Shown piece after piece: positions 27,531 to 35,386 of a stretch of DNA of 64,000 bases. Under the pieces are notes generated by a model. The model saw only the letters and a program-made list of their open reading frames with translations. It was not told the origin of the DNA and did no database searches. Within the stretch, counting starts at the first letter, position 1. Every line of letters begins with the position of its first letter. Both the position numbers and the translations under genes were made by a program. Source of the DNA: Cupriavidus laharis (GTDB lineage: Bacteria > Pseudomonadota > Gammaproteobacteria > Burkholderiales > Burkholderiaceae); the NCBI RefSeq assembly GCF_914271435.1, contig NZ_CAJZAI010000004.1, forward strand, positions 248,001 to 312,000, in the 5' to 3' direction.

Positions 27531-27751
27531 GGTATTCCTCAGGCAAGGAGATTGATGACCTGGTTCGCCGGCTCGTCAGGGACGGCTGGAGATTCAGGCG
27601 GGGTGGCAGACACGGCCGCCTGTTGCACCCCTATAACCAACGCGCGGTGATAGTGCCGTGTACCCCGGGCGATCGACGGGCGTGGCTGAACTTCCGGCAA
27701 GACGTGAAGAAAGCTAATCGGGCCATCGAAGAGAGGGAGGTCAAAAAATAG
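27527..27751 (+). CDS. HicA-like small protein coupled to viperin
   Basis: A 74-aa basic protein (MRYSSGKEIDDLVRRLVRDGWRFRRGGRHGRLLHP...AVIVPCTPGD). The pattern of a GKE helix, DGW, then a conserved Gly-x-His turn and a VP strand matches the HicA double-stranded-RNA-binding-like fold. HicA toxins cleave mRNA and use a His in the G-S-H segment; here it is G-R-H. There is no HicB antitoxin next to it. The ATG overlaps the viperin stop, so the two are coupled and may act together (inference). Confidence 0.7.
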   Translation: MRYSSGKEIDDLVRRLVRDGWRFRRGGRHGRLLHPYNQRAVIVPCTPGDRRAWLNFRQDVKKANRAIEEREVKK

Positions 27752-28125
27752 TTTCGAAAACGTGAAACGCCCCGCAACATCTTTGTGACCTAGGGTGTTG
27801 ATTTGCGCCGAATCCTGACCCACCCCAAAGGGTGTTAGGTGTCGCTTGGAGGCACGACCTTCACCGGCATCGGCAGTGCGAAATCGGCAATCAGGCCGAA
27901 TCGGTCTTGTTGCGAATCCCATCGGCAGGCGCCTTTTGGGGCCGGTTCCCTTGTGGGGCCAATCTGCTGGGCAACGCCTTCCGTATCTGTGCATCGAATG
28001 AGCAGAATGGAATTTACAATCGGAGAATTCGAGCTCGCTCGATTCCCGAGACGTACGCCGATCTTAAGATCTGGGCGAATCTGCCGTGAAGAGTCAGGTT
28101 CCCCGTCTTTCACAACACGTCATTC
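27752..28125. other. Intergenic region before the large operon
   Basis: About 370 bases with no supportable gene. It presumably contains the promoter of the operon starting at 28126. AT-rich patches lie around 28005-28030, but I could not assign -35/-10 boxes with confidence. Confidence 0.45.
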
Positions 28126-30252
28126 ATGCAAAAGCCTGAACTGCTGCTGTCCAATCTCAATCGCTCGTTGCGGGAACTGCGAGGCGCTGTCGCCTTTCTG
28201 GACGCCGACAAAGAGGACAAGACCCTCCAGAACGGTCTCGACGACGTCTTGCGGCGGCTGCATCTGGCGGAGCTCGTTGCCAATGAGCAGTTCATCGCGA
28301 TTGGTGGCACGCAGGGCGCGGGCAAGACCACGCTGATCCGGTCGATGTATGGCCTGAAGGGCTCGGAAGAAGCGGAAGCCGAGGCGTGGCTGCCCGACAA
28401 AGCCGGGCGGGGCGAACGGTTGCCGGTGCTGATCCAGGAGCATGAGAGCGTCGAGAAGCCCGAGGGCCATCTGCGCCGCTTCAAGCCGGCATCCGGCGAT
28501 CAGAAGCAGTATCGGCTCGTGACGGAGCCGGCGGATTCGCCGCAAACGTTCCGTGACGCCTGCATGGGCAAGATTCCGGATGTCGCGCTGCCCATCCTCC
28601 GGGTGCCGCGCACGTATTTTGCAGTGGACGGGCACGGTTTCATGCTGCTGCCGGGGTATGAGAAGGAAGACGACAGCAATGCGTCCTGGCAGTCCCTGAT
28701 GCGCCAGGTGCTGTCGGGATGCAGCGGCCGGATCGTCGTGACCGACGGTTCCCGCCTAGCCGATGCCAGATCGCTCGATATCACGCGCGACCTGCAGGCG
28801 TCGCATCTGGAGGGCGATCGTCCGCTGGTGCTGATCACGAAGACCGAGGAGTTGCTGTCCGCTAACGCCATCGATGCGCTGGACTCACTGCGGGGCGTAG
28901 CCGCGAAGGCGTTTGCCGTGCCCGAGCAGGACGCCGCGGAGATGATCCTGTGCACGGGCACGGGCGCGGACGTGATGGACCAATGGAGGGTGGCACTGAA
29001 GGACATGCTGCCTTCCGTCATACAGACGTCGGCGAAGGTACGCGACAGGCAACTCGAGCACGTCCACAACCTTTTGAACGAGGAACTGAAGCCGCAACTG
29101 GCCGCGGTGCGCCACGCGCTAGCGATGCGCGGCACGGACTCCGGGACCGATGGCGAAACCCAGTGCGGCGAGGCACTCAAGGCATTCGATGGCGAGCGCA
29201 AGTACCTGCGTGATCTGTACGCGAAGGCCGTGCGGGACATCCTCAAGCAGCAGGCGACGGAAGCGAATGACAGGCTCCTGAATCTCCTCAAGTCGGAGCA
29301 AGGCTTCGGCAAATGGTCCGGGAGTATTGGCGAAAAGCCTGCGGAAGCCGACAGGAAGCTGTTGAACACACTGAAATCCGCCTGGGGCGACCCGCAAAAG
29401 TTCCATCTGGCCCATGCCACGGAACTGGGCAAGCTGACCGCAGTTCAGCTTGGCGGACCCAACACCCTGATCGAGGGGAAGCTGCCGGAAGGCGGTGGTG
29501 CCGTGGCCCGGCTCGGGTATCAGGAGAAGGAGAGCTGGAAGCAGATCGACAACAGCGTGATTACCGATCTGACCGTCCTGTTCGGCAGGCCGCCGCAGAA
29601 TGGCTCGCTTGTGGAAGGCGCCGATGACGTGGGCACGACCGCGTTGCGTAGCGTCAGGCTGCTTCCCGCGTTGACGCTCGAAATGGCGCGGATTGCCGCG
29701 CTGTTTCCGGCGGCCTTCGCGGTGGACCCGACTACGGGAAAGCGGCTGGACGGCGATCCGGCCAAGCGCATCGGCGAGGATTTTAGCGCGCTGCAGGGCG
29801 TCAGCACCAATATCATCAAGGGCCTTGCGCTGATGCTGGCCGTCGATTTTGCGGCGGACGGCACGGTGCAGACAATTCCTGCCCTGTTGGGGGCCCTGGG
29901 CGTCGCCGGCCCGGTGGCCACGGCGCTGGCCGGCATTGCTGGCGCCGCCGTCGTGGGCGCTGCAGTACTGCGCGAAGTGAATCGCCACGACCGCCATGTC
30001 CAGACGCAGGCCCAGCGGTCGTTGACCTTGATGGGCGAGAGTGTGAGTGCCGAACTGCTGGCGAATTTCGATGCCTTGATGGAGCATGTGCGCCGTAGTC
30101 TGTCGGACCGGCTGGCCGTGCGATACAAGCTCGATGAGACGTGGACCCGCCGCGACCGCATCGCCAAGGCGCTGGCCAACGTGTCGTCCTTGCGTCAGGA
30201 CCTGCAGTCGCAGGTGGCGGCGGGCCGGTTCGTGTTGCCCGGCCAGGCATGA
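28126..30252 (+). CDS. P-loop NTPase, probable dynamin/GTPase-like
   Basis: A 708-aa protein. Walker A is GGTQGAGKTTL (60-70), preceded by an N-terminal helix pair. A segment LVLITKTEELL may be the base-specificity loop (TKTE in place of NKxD). A hydrophobic stretch near the C-terminus (ALGVAGPVATALAGIAGAAVVGAAVL, about 585-612) could insert in or touch membrane. The layout resembles bacterial dynamin-like GTPases, but assignment within the P-loop class is tentative. Its stop overlaps the next gene's ATG, and it heads the right-pointing operon. Confidence 0.72.
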   Translation: MQKPELLLSNLNRSLRELRGAVAFLDADKEDKTLQNGLDDVLRRLHLAELVANEQFIAIGGTQGAGKTTLIRSMYGLKGSEEAEAEAWLPDKAGRGERLPVLIQEHESVEKPEGHLRRFKPASGDQKQYRLVTEPADSPQTFRDACMGKIPDVALPILRVPRTYFAVDGHGFMLLPGYEKEDDSNASWQSLMRQVLSGCSGRIVVTDGSRLADARSLDITRDLQASHLEGDRPLVLITKTEELLSANAIDALDSLRGVAAKAFAVPEQDAAEMILCTGTGADVMDQWRVALKDMLPSVIQTSAKVRDRQLEHVHNLLNEELKPQLAAVRHALAMRGTDSGTDGETQCGEALKAFDGERKYLRDLYAKAVRDILKQQATEANDRLLNLLKSEQGFGKWSGSIGEKPAEADRKLLNTLKSAWGDPQKFHLAHATELGKLTAVQLGGPNTLIEGKLPEGGGAVARLGYQEKESWKQIDNSVITDLTVLFGRPPQNGSLVEGADDVGTTALRSVRLLPALTLEMARIAALFPAAFAVDPTTGKRLDGDPAKRIGEDFSALQGVSTNIIKGLALMLAVDFAADGTVQTIPALLGALGVAGPVATALAGIAGAAVVGAAVLREVNRHDRHVQTQAQRSLTLMGESVSAELLANFDALMEHVRRSLSDRLAVRYKLDETWTRRDRIAKALANVSSLRQDLQSQVAAGRFVLPGQA

Positions 30253-32216
30253 GCCTCGCGGAATACTGGCGCGGACTGCACGACAACCGTCTTGCGTGGG
30301 CCCATGAGGCGTATCGGCAGTTCGTCGATACGCTGGACGAGAGCGTGCGGGAATGCTTCGCCAATACCGACGGCGAGGCATCGGTGGCCCTGTTTGGTCG
30401 CACGCAGGTTGGCAAGACGTCGTTGCTGCTGATCCTGATCGGCGTGCATTCGGACTGGCTCGATCACGCGGGGAAGCTGCTGCGCGGCGGCCGTGGTGCC
30501 GGCCAGTCGGCCACGGCAACCGCCATGCAATACCATCGCGCGTCGGGTGAACGGTGGCACATCCGCTTCGACGACAGGGACATAGATGTGCCGGACACCG
30601 GGCTGGAATCCGAACTTGCCGACATCCGCGAGCAGGTTGAGGCAGGGAGGTGGCGTGGCACGGATCCGATTCAGATCGGTATTCCCTCGCAGTACTTCGA
30701 GCCGGCCTCGTCCGACGACGTGCAGGCGCAAGGCGATGCCCTGGCGCGGATTGCTCCGCGGATCGGCGTGCGCATTCTCGACCTGCCGGGCGACAGCCCG
30801 CGCAACGAGAACGAGCGAAAACATGTGCACGATGTCGCGCAGCGGTATCTCCCCGTTGCAGACCTGATCCTGATGGTCGGCAAGCTGGATGACCTGTCGT
30901 TCCTGAATCCCGAGGCGATGCGCCTGCCCGGCATTCGTGACTGGCGGTATGTGCCCGACCGCTTCCGCATCGTCACGACGTACTCCTATTCGCTGCAGTC
31001 CGAACGGGAATGGGCGAAGCGGCAGGGCACCCCCGACGTCAATGCCATTCGTGCCCATTTGCACGAGCAGATCCAGACGCATGGCATTGAGCTGGACGCA
31101 CGCGCCGGCAAACCCGAGCTGCTCTATGCCGTGGATATTGGCAAGTCATGGCGCGCGCTGAAGTCGTCGGACCCTGAAACGTTTGAGCGTATTCAACAAG
31201 CCAATGCCGCCATGATGGCCGCGCTGATCCAGGATGTCGGCACATCGGCGACCGAACACGGGCGCCTGCGCCTGGCCGCGCAGAGTCATATCTATGCCGC
31301 GCGCGCCAAGAAAGCCGAGCTTGCGCGGATGGAGCAGGCAAAGGCGGATCAGAAGGCCAGGCGTGACAGCATCGAAGGTGACTGCACGAAGCTCCAGGTC
31401 GCGATCGCGTCACTGGAAAAGCGGATTGAAGATGACCAGCAGGCGTGTTTCGAAGTGGAACGCCTGGACCGGATTCCCGGCGACTTCCATGGCGCGCTGA
31501 AATGGCCTGGAGAAAGTCTTGAAACCCTCGACAATTTGCCATCCAGGGCCAGTGCCCTCCAGGAATACATCGCAAAGTGTTGCAACACGCTCGTGGAATG
31601 GGCGATCGAAGATGTCCCCGGCATGGTCGATGACCTGGCATCGCCGTTATCCGTGGTGGATCCTCTGTCAACGCCGGTCGAACGCAGGCAGCTCCGGAAC
31701 GTGGTGGAGTACTGCTTCTCGGATCTGAACGCGAGGCTGGCCGGATACTTTTGGGATCGGTATCTGCCTGCGCTTTTCGACCAGTTCGCCACCGACAAGG
31801 CGGCGTTGCGGCAGGCAATGACGGTCGCCCGGGAGGCGGCGGTTCGACACAGTGCCTACGTCTGGCAGCGGGAACTTCGGGTGGCGCGCGACCAGCGGGA
31901 AGGACTCCTGCAGCAAAAATATCGCGACCGCCAAGCCAAAAAGACGGCGCTGGACGAACTAGAAGCAGGGCGCAAGAAGGTGTCTGCTCGTATCGCTGAG
32001 CTGGAGTCGGATATCGCAATCCAGGGCGAACGCACTAGCGAGGAGCGGAAGCTCGGCGAGCGGTTCGAATCGGAACTGCGAGACGCCTGCGCCAGGGAAG
32101 TGAAATTGCGCCGGGAGCGTGCGAAGAACGCTGCCACCGCGCCGCGCCGCCTGCTGGAACTGCTCGCCGCCGAAGGAGTTGCACGAGAGCTTCACAAGCT
32201 TCTTGTTCGACATTGA
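30249..32216 (+). CDS. GTPase-like protein with coiled coils
   Basis: A 655-aa protein with P-loop GRTQVGKTS (50-58), a switch-II-like DLPGDSP motif about residue 178, and long charged coiled coils at about 355-400 and 530-640 (RDQREGLLQQKYRDRQAKKTALDEL and beyond). The ATG at 30249 overlaps the upstream stop (ATGA); a longer frame from 30141 would run inside the previous gene. It is probably a partner of the first P-loop protein. The next gene starts 11 bases downstream. Confidence 0.75.
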   Translation: MSLAEYWRGLHDNRLAWAHEAYRQFVDTLDESVRECFANTDGEASVALFGRTQVGKTSLLLILIGVHSDWLDHAGKLLRGGRGAGQSATATAMQYHRASGERWHIRFDDRDIDVPDTGLESELADIREQVEAGRWRGTDPIQIGIPSQYFEPASSDDVQAQGDALARIAPRIGVRILDLPGDSPRNENERKHVHDVAQRYLPVADLILMVGKLDDLSFLNPEAMRLPGIRDWRYVPDRFRIVTTYSYSLQSEREWAKRQGTPDVNAIRAHLHEQIQTHGIELDARAGKPELLYAVDIGKSWRALKSSDPETFERIQQANAAMMAALIQDVGTSATEHGRLRLAAQSHIYAARAKKAELARMEQAKADQKARRDSIEGDCTKLQVAIASLEKRIEDDQQACFEVERLDRIPGDFHGALKWPGESLETLDNLPSRASALQEYIAKCCNTLVEWAIEDVPGMVDDLASPLSVVDPLSTPVERRQLRNVVEYCFSDLNARLAGYFWDRYLPALFDQFATDKAALRQAMTVAREAAVRHSAYVWQRELRVARDQREGLLQQKYRDRQAKKTALDELEAGRKKVSARIAELESDIAIQGERTSEERKLGERFESELRDACAREVKLRRERAKNAATAPRRLLELLAAEGVARELHKLLVRH

Positions 32217-32227
32217 TTTAGACAAAC

Positions 32228-33157
32228 ATGGCAACTGATTCCGACGACGTAGTCGAACTGACCGCACTGCTGAACCGCGTGATGGGCGAGCCGCTGGCAC
32301 CGCTGCGCGTACAGGCCGATCTCCTGCAGGAACGTATTAGCAAGCAGCATTCCGAAACCAGTAAGAAGCTGAATGCGCTGGACGGGTCTTTGGACGAGGC
32401 CCACCAGAAGATGGATGGGCTGGAGCGGCAGATTAACGGGTTGAAATCGGATCTTGCGAGGGAGAACGGCAAGCTGTCGGAAAGCCTGGACCGCCTGCAC
32501 ACAACCTCAGAGACGCAGCAGGCCGATCTGCTGGCGCAGCTTGGCGATCTTCGCGCTACGTCCGAAACTCGGCAAACTGATCTGATGACGCAGTTCGGCA
32601 GCCTGTGCGCTACGTCCGGAACCCGGCAGGCCGAACTGTTGGCCCAGCTTGACGCCCTTTGCACGGCGGCTGACTCCCGGCAGGCCGACTTGCTAGCGCA
32701 GCTTGGCGACCTGCGTGCAACGGTAGATGCCCGCCAGACCGATCTGCTCGCACGGTTCGACACCCTTCGCGGAACGTCCGATTCGCAACAGAAGGGCTTG
32801 ATGGCGCGGTTCGATGCCGTGGACAGACTGTCCGTGGCCGTGGACGATCTCGGGTTGCTGCAACGTCAGCAGGCCGTGACCGGCCGCGACACCCTGACGG
32901 CAGTCCAGTCGCTGTTGGCTTTGGCGGATAGACTGCGCGCCCATGTGGGCCAGCTCGACGCGGCAATCGTCGGCCAGGTGGACACGCACGTGGAACGCCG
33001 GCTGTCCGAGATCAGGGCGTCGATGCAATCGGCGCTGGAGACCACGTCCGCAGCCACGCATGGCCGTATGCGGGGGCAGTGGTACTGGCTGCTTGCCATC
33101 GGCCTGCTGAACTTGGCGGGCGTGGCCGGCGTCGCGGCGTTGTTTCTGTCCCGTTAG
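32228..33157 (+). CDS. Coiled-coil repeat protein with C-terminal membrane anchor
   Basis: A 309-aa protein. Residues ~30-90 are predicted coiled coil. Residues 93-200 are six tandem 18-residue repeats of the form TSETRQADLLAQLGDLRA. A single membrane segment (~285-306, WLLAIGLLNLAGVAGVAALFL) ends three residues before the C-terminus, as in a tail-anchored protein. It follows the second P-loop gene by 11 bases and may anchor or sense for the two NTPases (inference). No family is recognised. Confidence 0.72.
   Translation: MATDSDDVVELTALLNRVMGEPLAPLRVQADLLQERISKQHSETSKKLNALDGSLDEAHQKMDGLERQINGLKSDLARENGKLSESLDRLHTTSETQQADLLAQLGDLRATSETRQTDLMTQFGSLCATSGTRQAELLAQLDALCTAADSRQADLLAQLGDLRATVDARQTDLLARFDTLRGTSDSQQKGLMARFDAVDRLSVAVDDLGLLQRQQAVTGRDTLTAVQSLLALADRLRAHVGQLDAAIVGQVDTHVERRLSEIRASMQSALETTSAATHGRMRGQWYWLLAIGLLNLAGVAGVAALFLSR
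32504..32827 (+). repeat. Six degenerate 54-bp tandem repeats inside the coiled-coil gene
   Basis: Each unit encodes 18 residues, (T/A)S-x-x-R-Q-x-D-L-L-A-Q-L-G-D-L-R-A-like. Units 1 and 4 are most alike, so copy-number change by recombination is plausible. Confidence 0.8.
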
Positions 33158-33282
33158 CTTCTGTCTGGCGGCGCGCAGCGGATCCCCCTTCAGTAGGGGT
33201 CGCTGCCGCGCAACCGATGGCCGGCATCCGCTACGATTGAGGCCTTCGAAGGCAGGTGCGTCAGACGCATAGCGATACTAGT

Positions 33283-34359
33283 ATGTCGAGTTCCAGAAGG
33301 TGGCCCCGTCTGCGGGGCGAGATTCTGCGCTGCATGCCGGCGGCGGCCGGTGAACCGATGGCTTCGGGCCAGATCATTGCAGCGGTGCGGGCCCGGTTTG
33401 CCTCGGATCCGCCTAGCCGACACACCATCCAGCGCGCACTGGAAGAGCTCGAAATCGCGGACATGGTTCGCAAGCATGGTACGTCGCGAGACCGGGTATG
33501 GTGGCGTACGGACAAGCGCGAGGTGTCCGAGCTGGCTCGCCGGCCGCCGCTGGAACTGGCCATTGCCCTGCTCACGCTCAAGCGCCATGCTCCCAATCAC
33601 CTGCCGGAGCATGTCAGCAGCGATCTTCAGGTTTACTTCAGCGCCGCCGAACGCGTGCTGGAAGAGAGTCCCACCGATTCGTCGCTGAGCCATGCGCGTG
33701 CATGGGGCGGCAAGACGGTTCGAGTGAATGCGGGCTATCCGCTGGTATCCCCGCCCGTGGACGATGTTATCTGCAACGCGATACGTAAGGCGCTGTATCT
33801 GTGCCGCGTGCTCGATATCAGCTATCGAAACTCGCGGCTGGATACCGATACACCCGTGGCCTACGAAGTCGTGCCGCTGGGACTGGTAGAACGCGGTCCC
33901 GTGCATTACCTCGTGGCTAGCCGGCAGCGTCGTGGCGGTGGGTTTAGCGTCTACCAGTACCGGTTGGACCGATTTGTGTCAGCGGTGTGCACCGACATCC
34001 CTGGCGTGCCGGATCCAGCGTTCGATCTCGACGCTTACGTGCGCGACAACCAGTCATTCTCGTTCCTGCCCGAAGGGCAGATTCGGCTGGAATTGCGGGT
34101 GCGCGAGGAAGATGAATTCCGTCACCTGTTCCGCGAGCAATGGCTGGCACCGGACCAGGAGATTGTGGATGAGCCCGGCGGTTTCCGTTTGACTGCGACC
34201 GTCACGCTGTCGGTGGCGCTACGCAACCTGCTGATGGAACGCAGCGCGCGCGTGGAAGTGCTGTCGCCGCCCACGCTGCGGCAGCAGATCGCCGATCACC
34301 TGCGCCAGGCCAGCCGCTGCTATGACGCCACAGCCGCCGACCCGGGCGTTCCGCATTAG
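33283..34359 (+). CDS. WYL-domain transcriptional regulator
   Basis: A 358-aa protein. An N-terminal winged helix (residues ~5-75, SGQIIAAVRARFASDPPSRHTIQRALEELE) precedes a WYL-type domain (LDISYRNSRLDTDTPVAYEVVPLGLVERGPVHYLVASRQ) and a C-terminal WCX-like extension. WYL proteins sense ligands and often repress defence operons (BrxR, CapW; established for those families). A GTG at 33256 is an alternative start. It overlaps the convergent 258-aa gene by 4 bases. It is the most likely regulator of this region. Confidence 0.88.
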   Translation: MSSSRRWPRLRGEILRCMPAAAGEPMASGQIIAAVRARFASDPPSRHTIQRALEELEIADMVRKHGTSRDRVWWRTDKREVSELARRPPLELAIALLTLKRHAPNHLPEHVSSDLQVYFSAAERVLEESPTDSSLSHARAWGGKTVRVNAGYPLVSPPVDDVICNAIRKALYLCRVLDISYRNSRLDTDTPVAYEVVPLGLVERGPVHYLVASRQRRGGGFSVYQYRLDRFVSAVCTDIPGVPDPAFDLDAYVRDNQSFSFLPEGQIRLELRVREEDEFRHLFREQWLAPDQEIVDEPGGFRLTATVTLSVALRNLLMERSARVEVLSPPTLRQQIADHLRQASRCYDATAADPGVPH

Positions 34360-35132
34360 GCCGTGGGCCAATCCGTGGAGGGCGCGGGCCACGGGTAGGC
34401 CACCAGGATCTCGGCTGTCAGATCCAATGTGCAGGGTCGGCGCCGGAACAGGCGCAGGCGGTCACGCATGAGCGGGTTCAGCGAGACGGTGTCATTCACG
34501 ACGCCGGTTTCGGCGGCCACCGCAAGGCGGCCCGGCGCGGCATGGCTGAAGTTTAGCGCAGTGGTGATGGCTGCGGTCAGCCGGCGCGCCAGCGTGTCGC
34601 GATCGGGACCCTTTTCCCTCGACAAAATGCACAGGGCGTTCGTCGCCGCCAGATCATGGATGTTCCACAGACGCTCCGCCGGCGCGGTAAGCATCGGCTC
34701 GACCATCGTGCGCGCAATGACGTGGAGCGCCCCGGCCAGACTGTGCGCGCCGGAGAGAATCCAGCAGCCCCGCCGATCTTGCGGCAGATGAAGCGTCGAG
34801 CCCAGCACCAGTGCCACTTCGCTGCTGCCGCGCCGCCAGGCCCTTTCCATGGCATCCACGGGACCCATCGCATTCCAGCGCGCGCCGCCCGAAATGCCGG
34901 AGAGGCGCGTCGCGTCGACCAGGTGGACCACGAGGTCCACGCGCTGCTCGGCGCGCGCATCGACGGACCAATCGAGACGTCCGTCGAGACCGGGCAGGTC
35001 GGGCAGCAGGCTGGCAGCCTCCTGCGCGGTGAACCCCCAGTGACGCAGCAGCACACGCTGGCGGCGCGGCTGGACGATGGCACGGCGGGCGCTGGTGGCG
35101 GCACAGTGACGGATGGGCGAGATGGCGTACAT
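34356..35132 (-). CDS. Unrecognised 258-aa protein
   Basis: No family is recognised. The sequence is rich in Arg, Ala and Trp, has no signal peptide or membrane segment, and no catalytic motif I can name. Blocks such as LVVHLVDATRLSGISGGARWNAMGPVDAMERAWRR and LHVIARTMVEPMLTAPAERLWNIHDLAATNAL look folded. It is the only minus-strand gene inside the right-pointing arm, ends 4 bases into the WYL gene and diverges from the AddB-like gene, so it may share a promoter region with the latter. Confidence 0.65.
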   Translation of the reverse strand: MYAISPIRHCAATSARRAIVQPRRQRVLLRHWGFTAQEAASLLPDLPGLDGRLDWSVDARAEQRVDLVVHLVDATRLSGISGGARWNAMGPVDAMERAWRRGSSEVALVLGSTLHLPQDRRGCWILSGAHSLAGALHVIARTMVEPMLTAPAERLWNIHDLAATNALCILSREKGPDRDTLARRLTAAITTALNFSHAAPGRLAVAAETGVVNDTVSLNPLMRDRLRLFRRRPCTLDLTAEILVAYPWPAPSTDWPTA

Positions 35133-35386
35133 GCGGGTTCTCCAAAAAGTCCGACAGGGAACGCATTCTGCTCAGCCATCTGCGCATCGCATGCACAGAT
35201 GCGGCGGTCTAATGCAAAGCCATGGACGGCGCTGGCGACGCGGGGACGTGCATCCCTTACCGAGGGGCTGGCGGCGCGGAACGGAAGCCTTGAGCATGCG
35301 GGCTTCCACGCCGATATCAGTACGGTTGGCAATCGGGTGACATGTGGCGCGTTGCGCCGGGCACCGAAAAAAAAAGGATGAAAGGC

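Noticed and set aside
27527..27751. A full HicAB toxin-antitoxin pair
   Set aside because: No HicB-like gene follows or precedes. Only the HicA-like half is present, coupled to the viperin-like gene.
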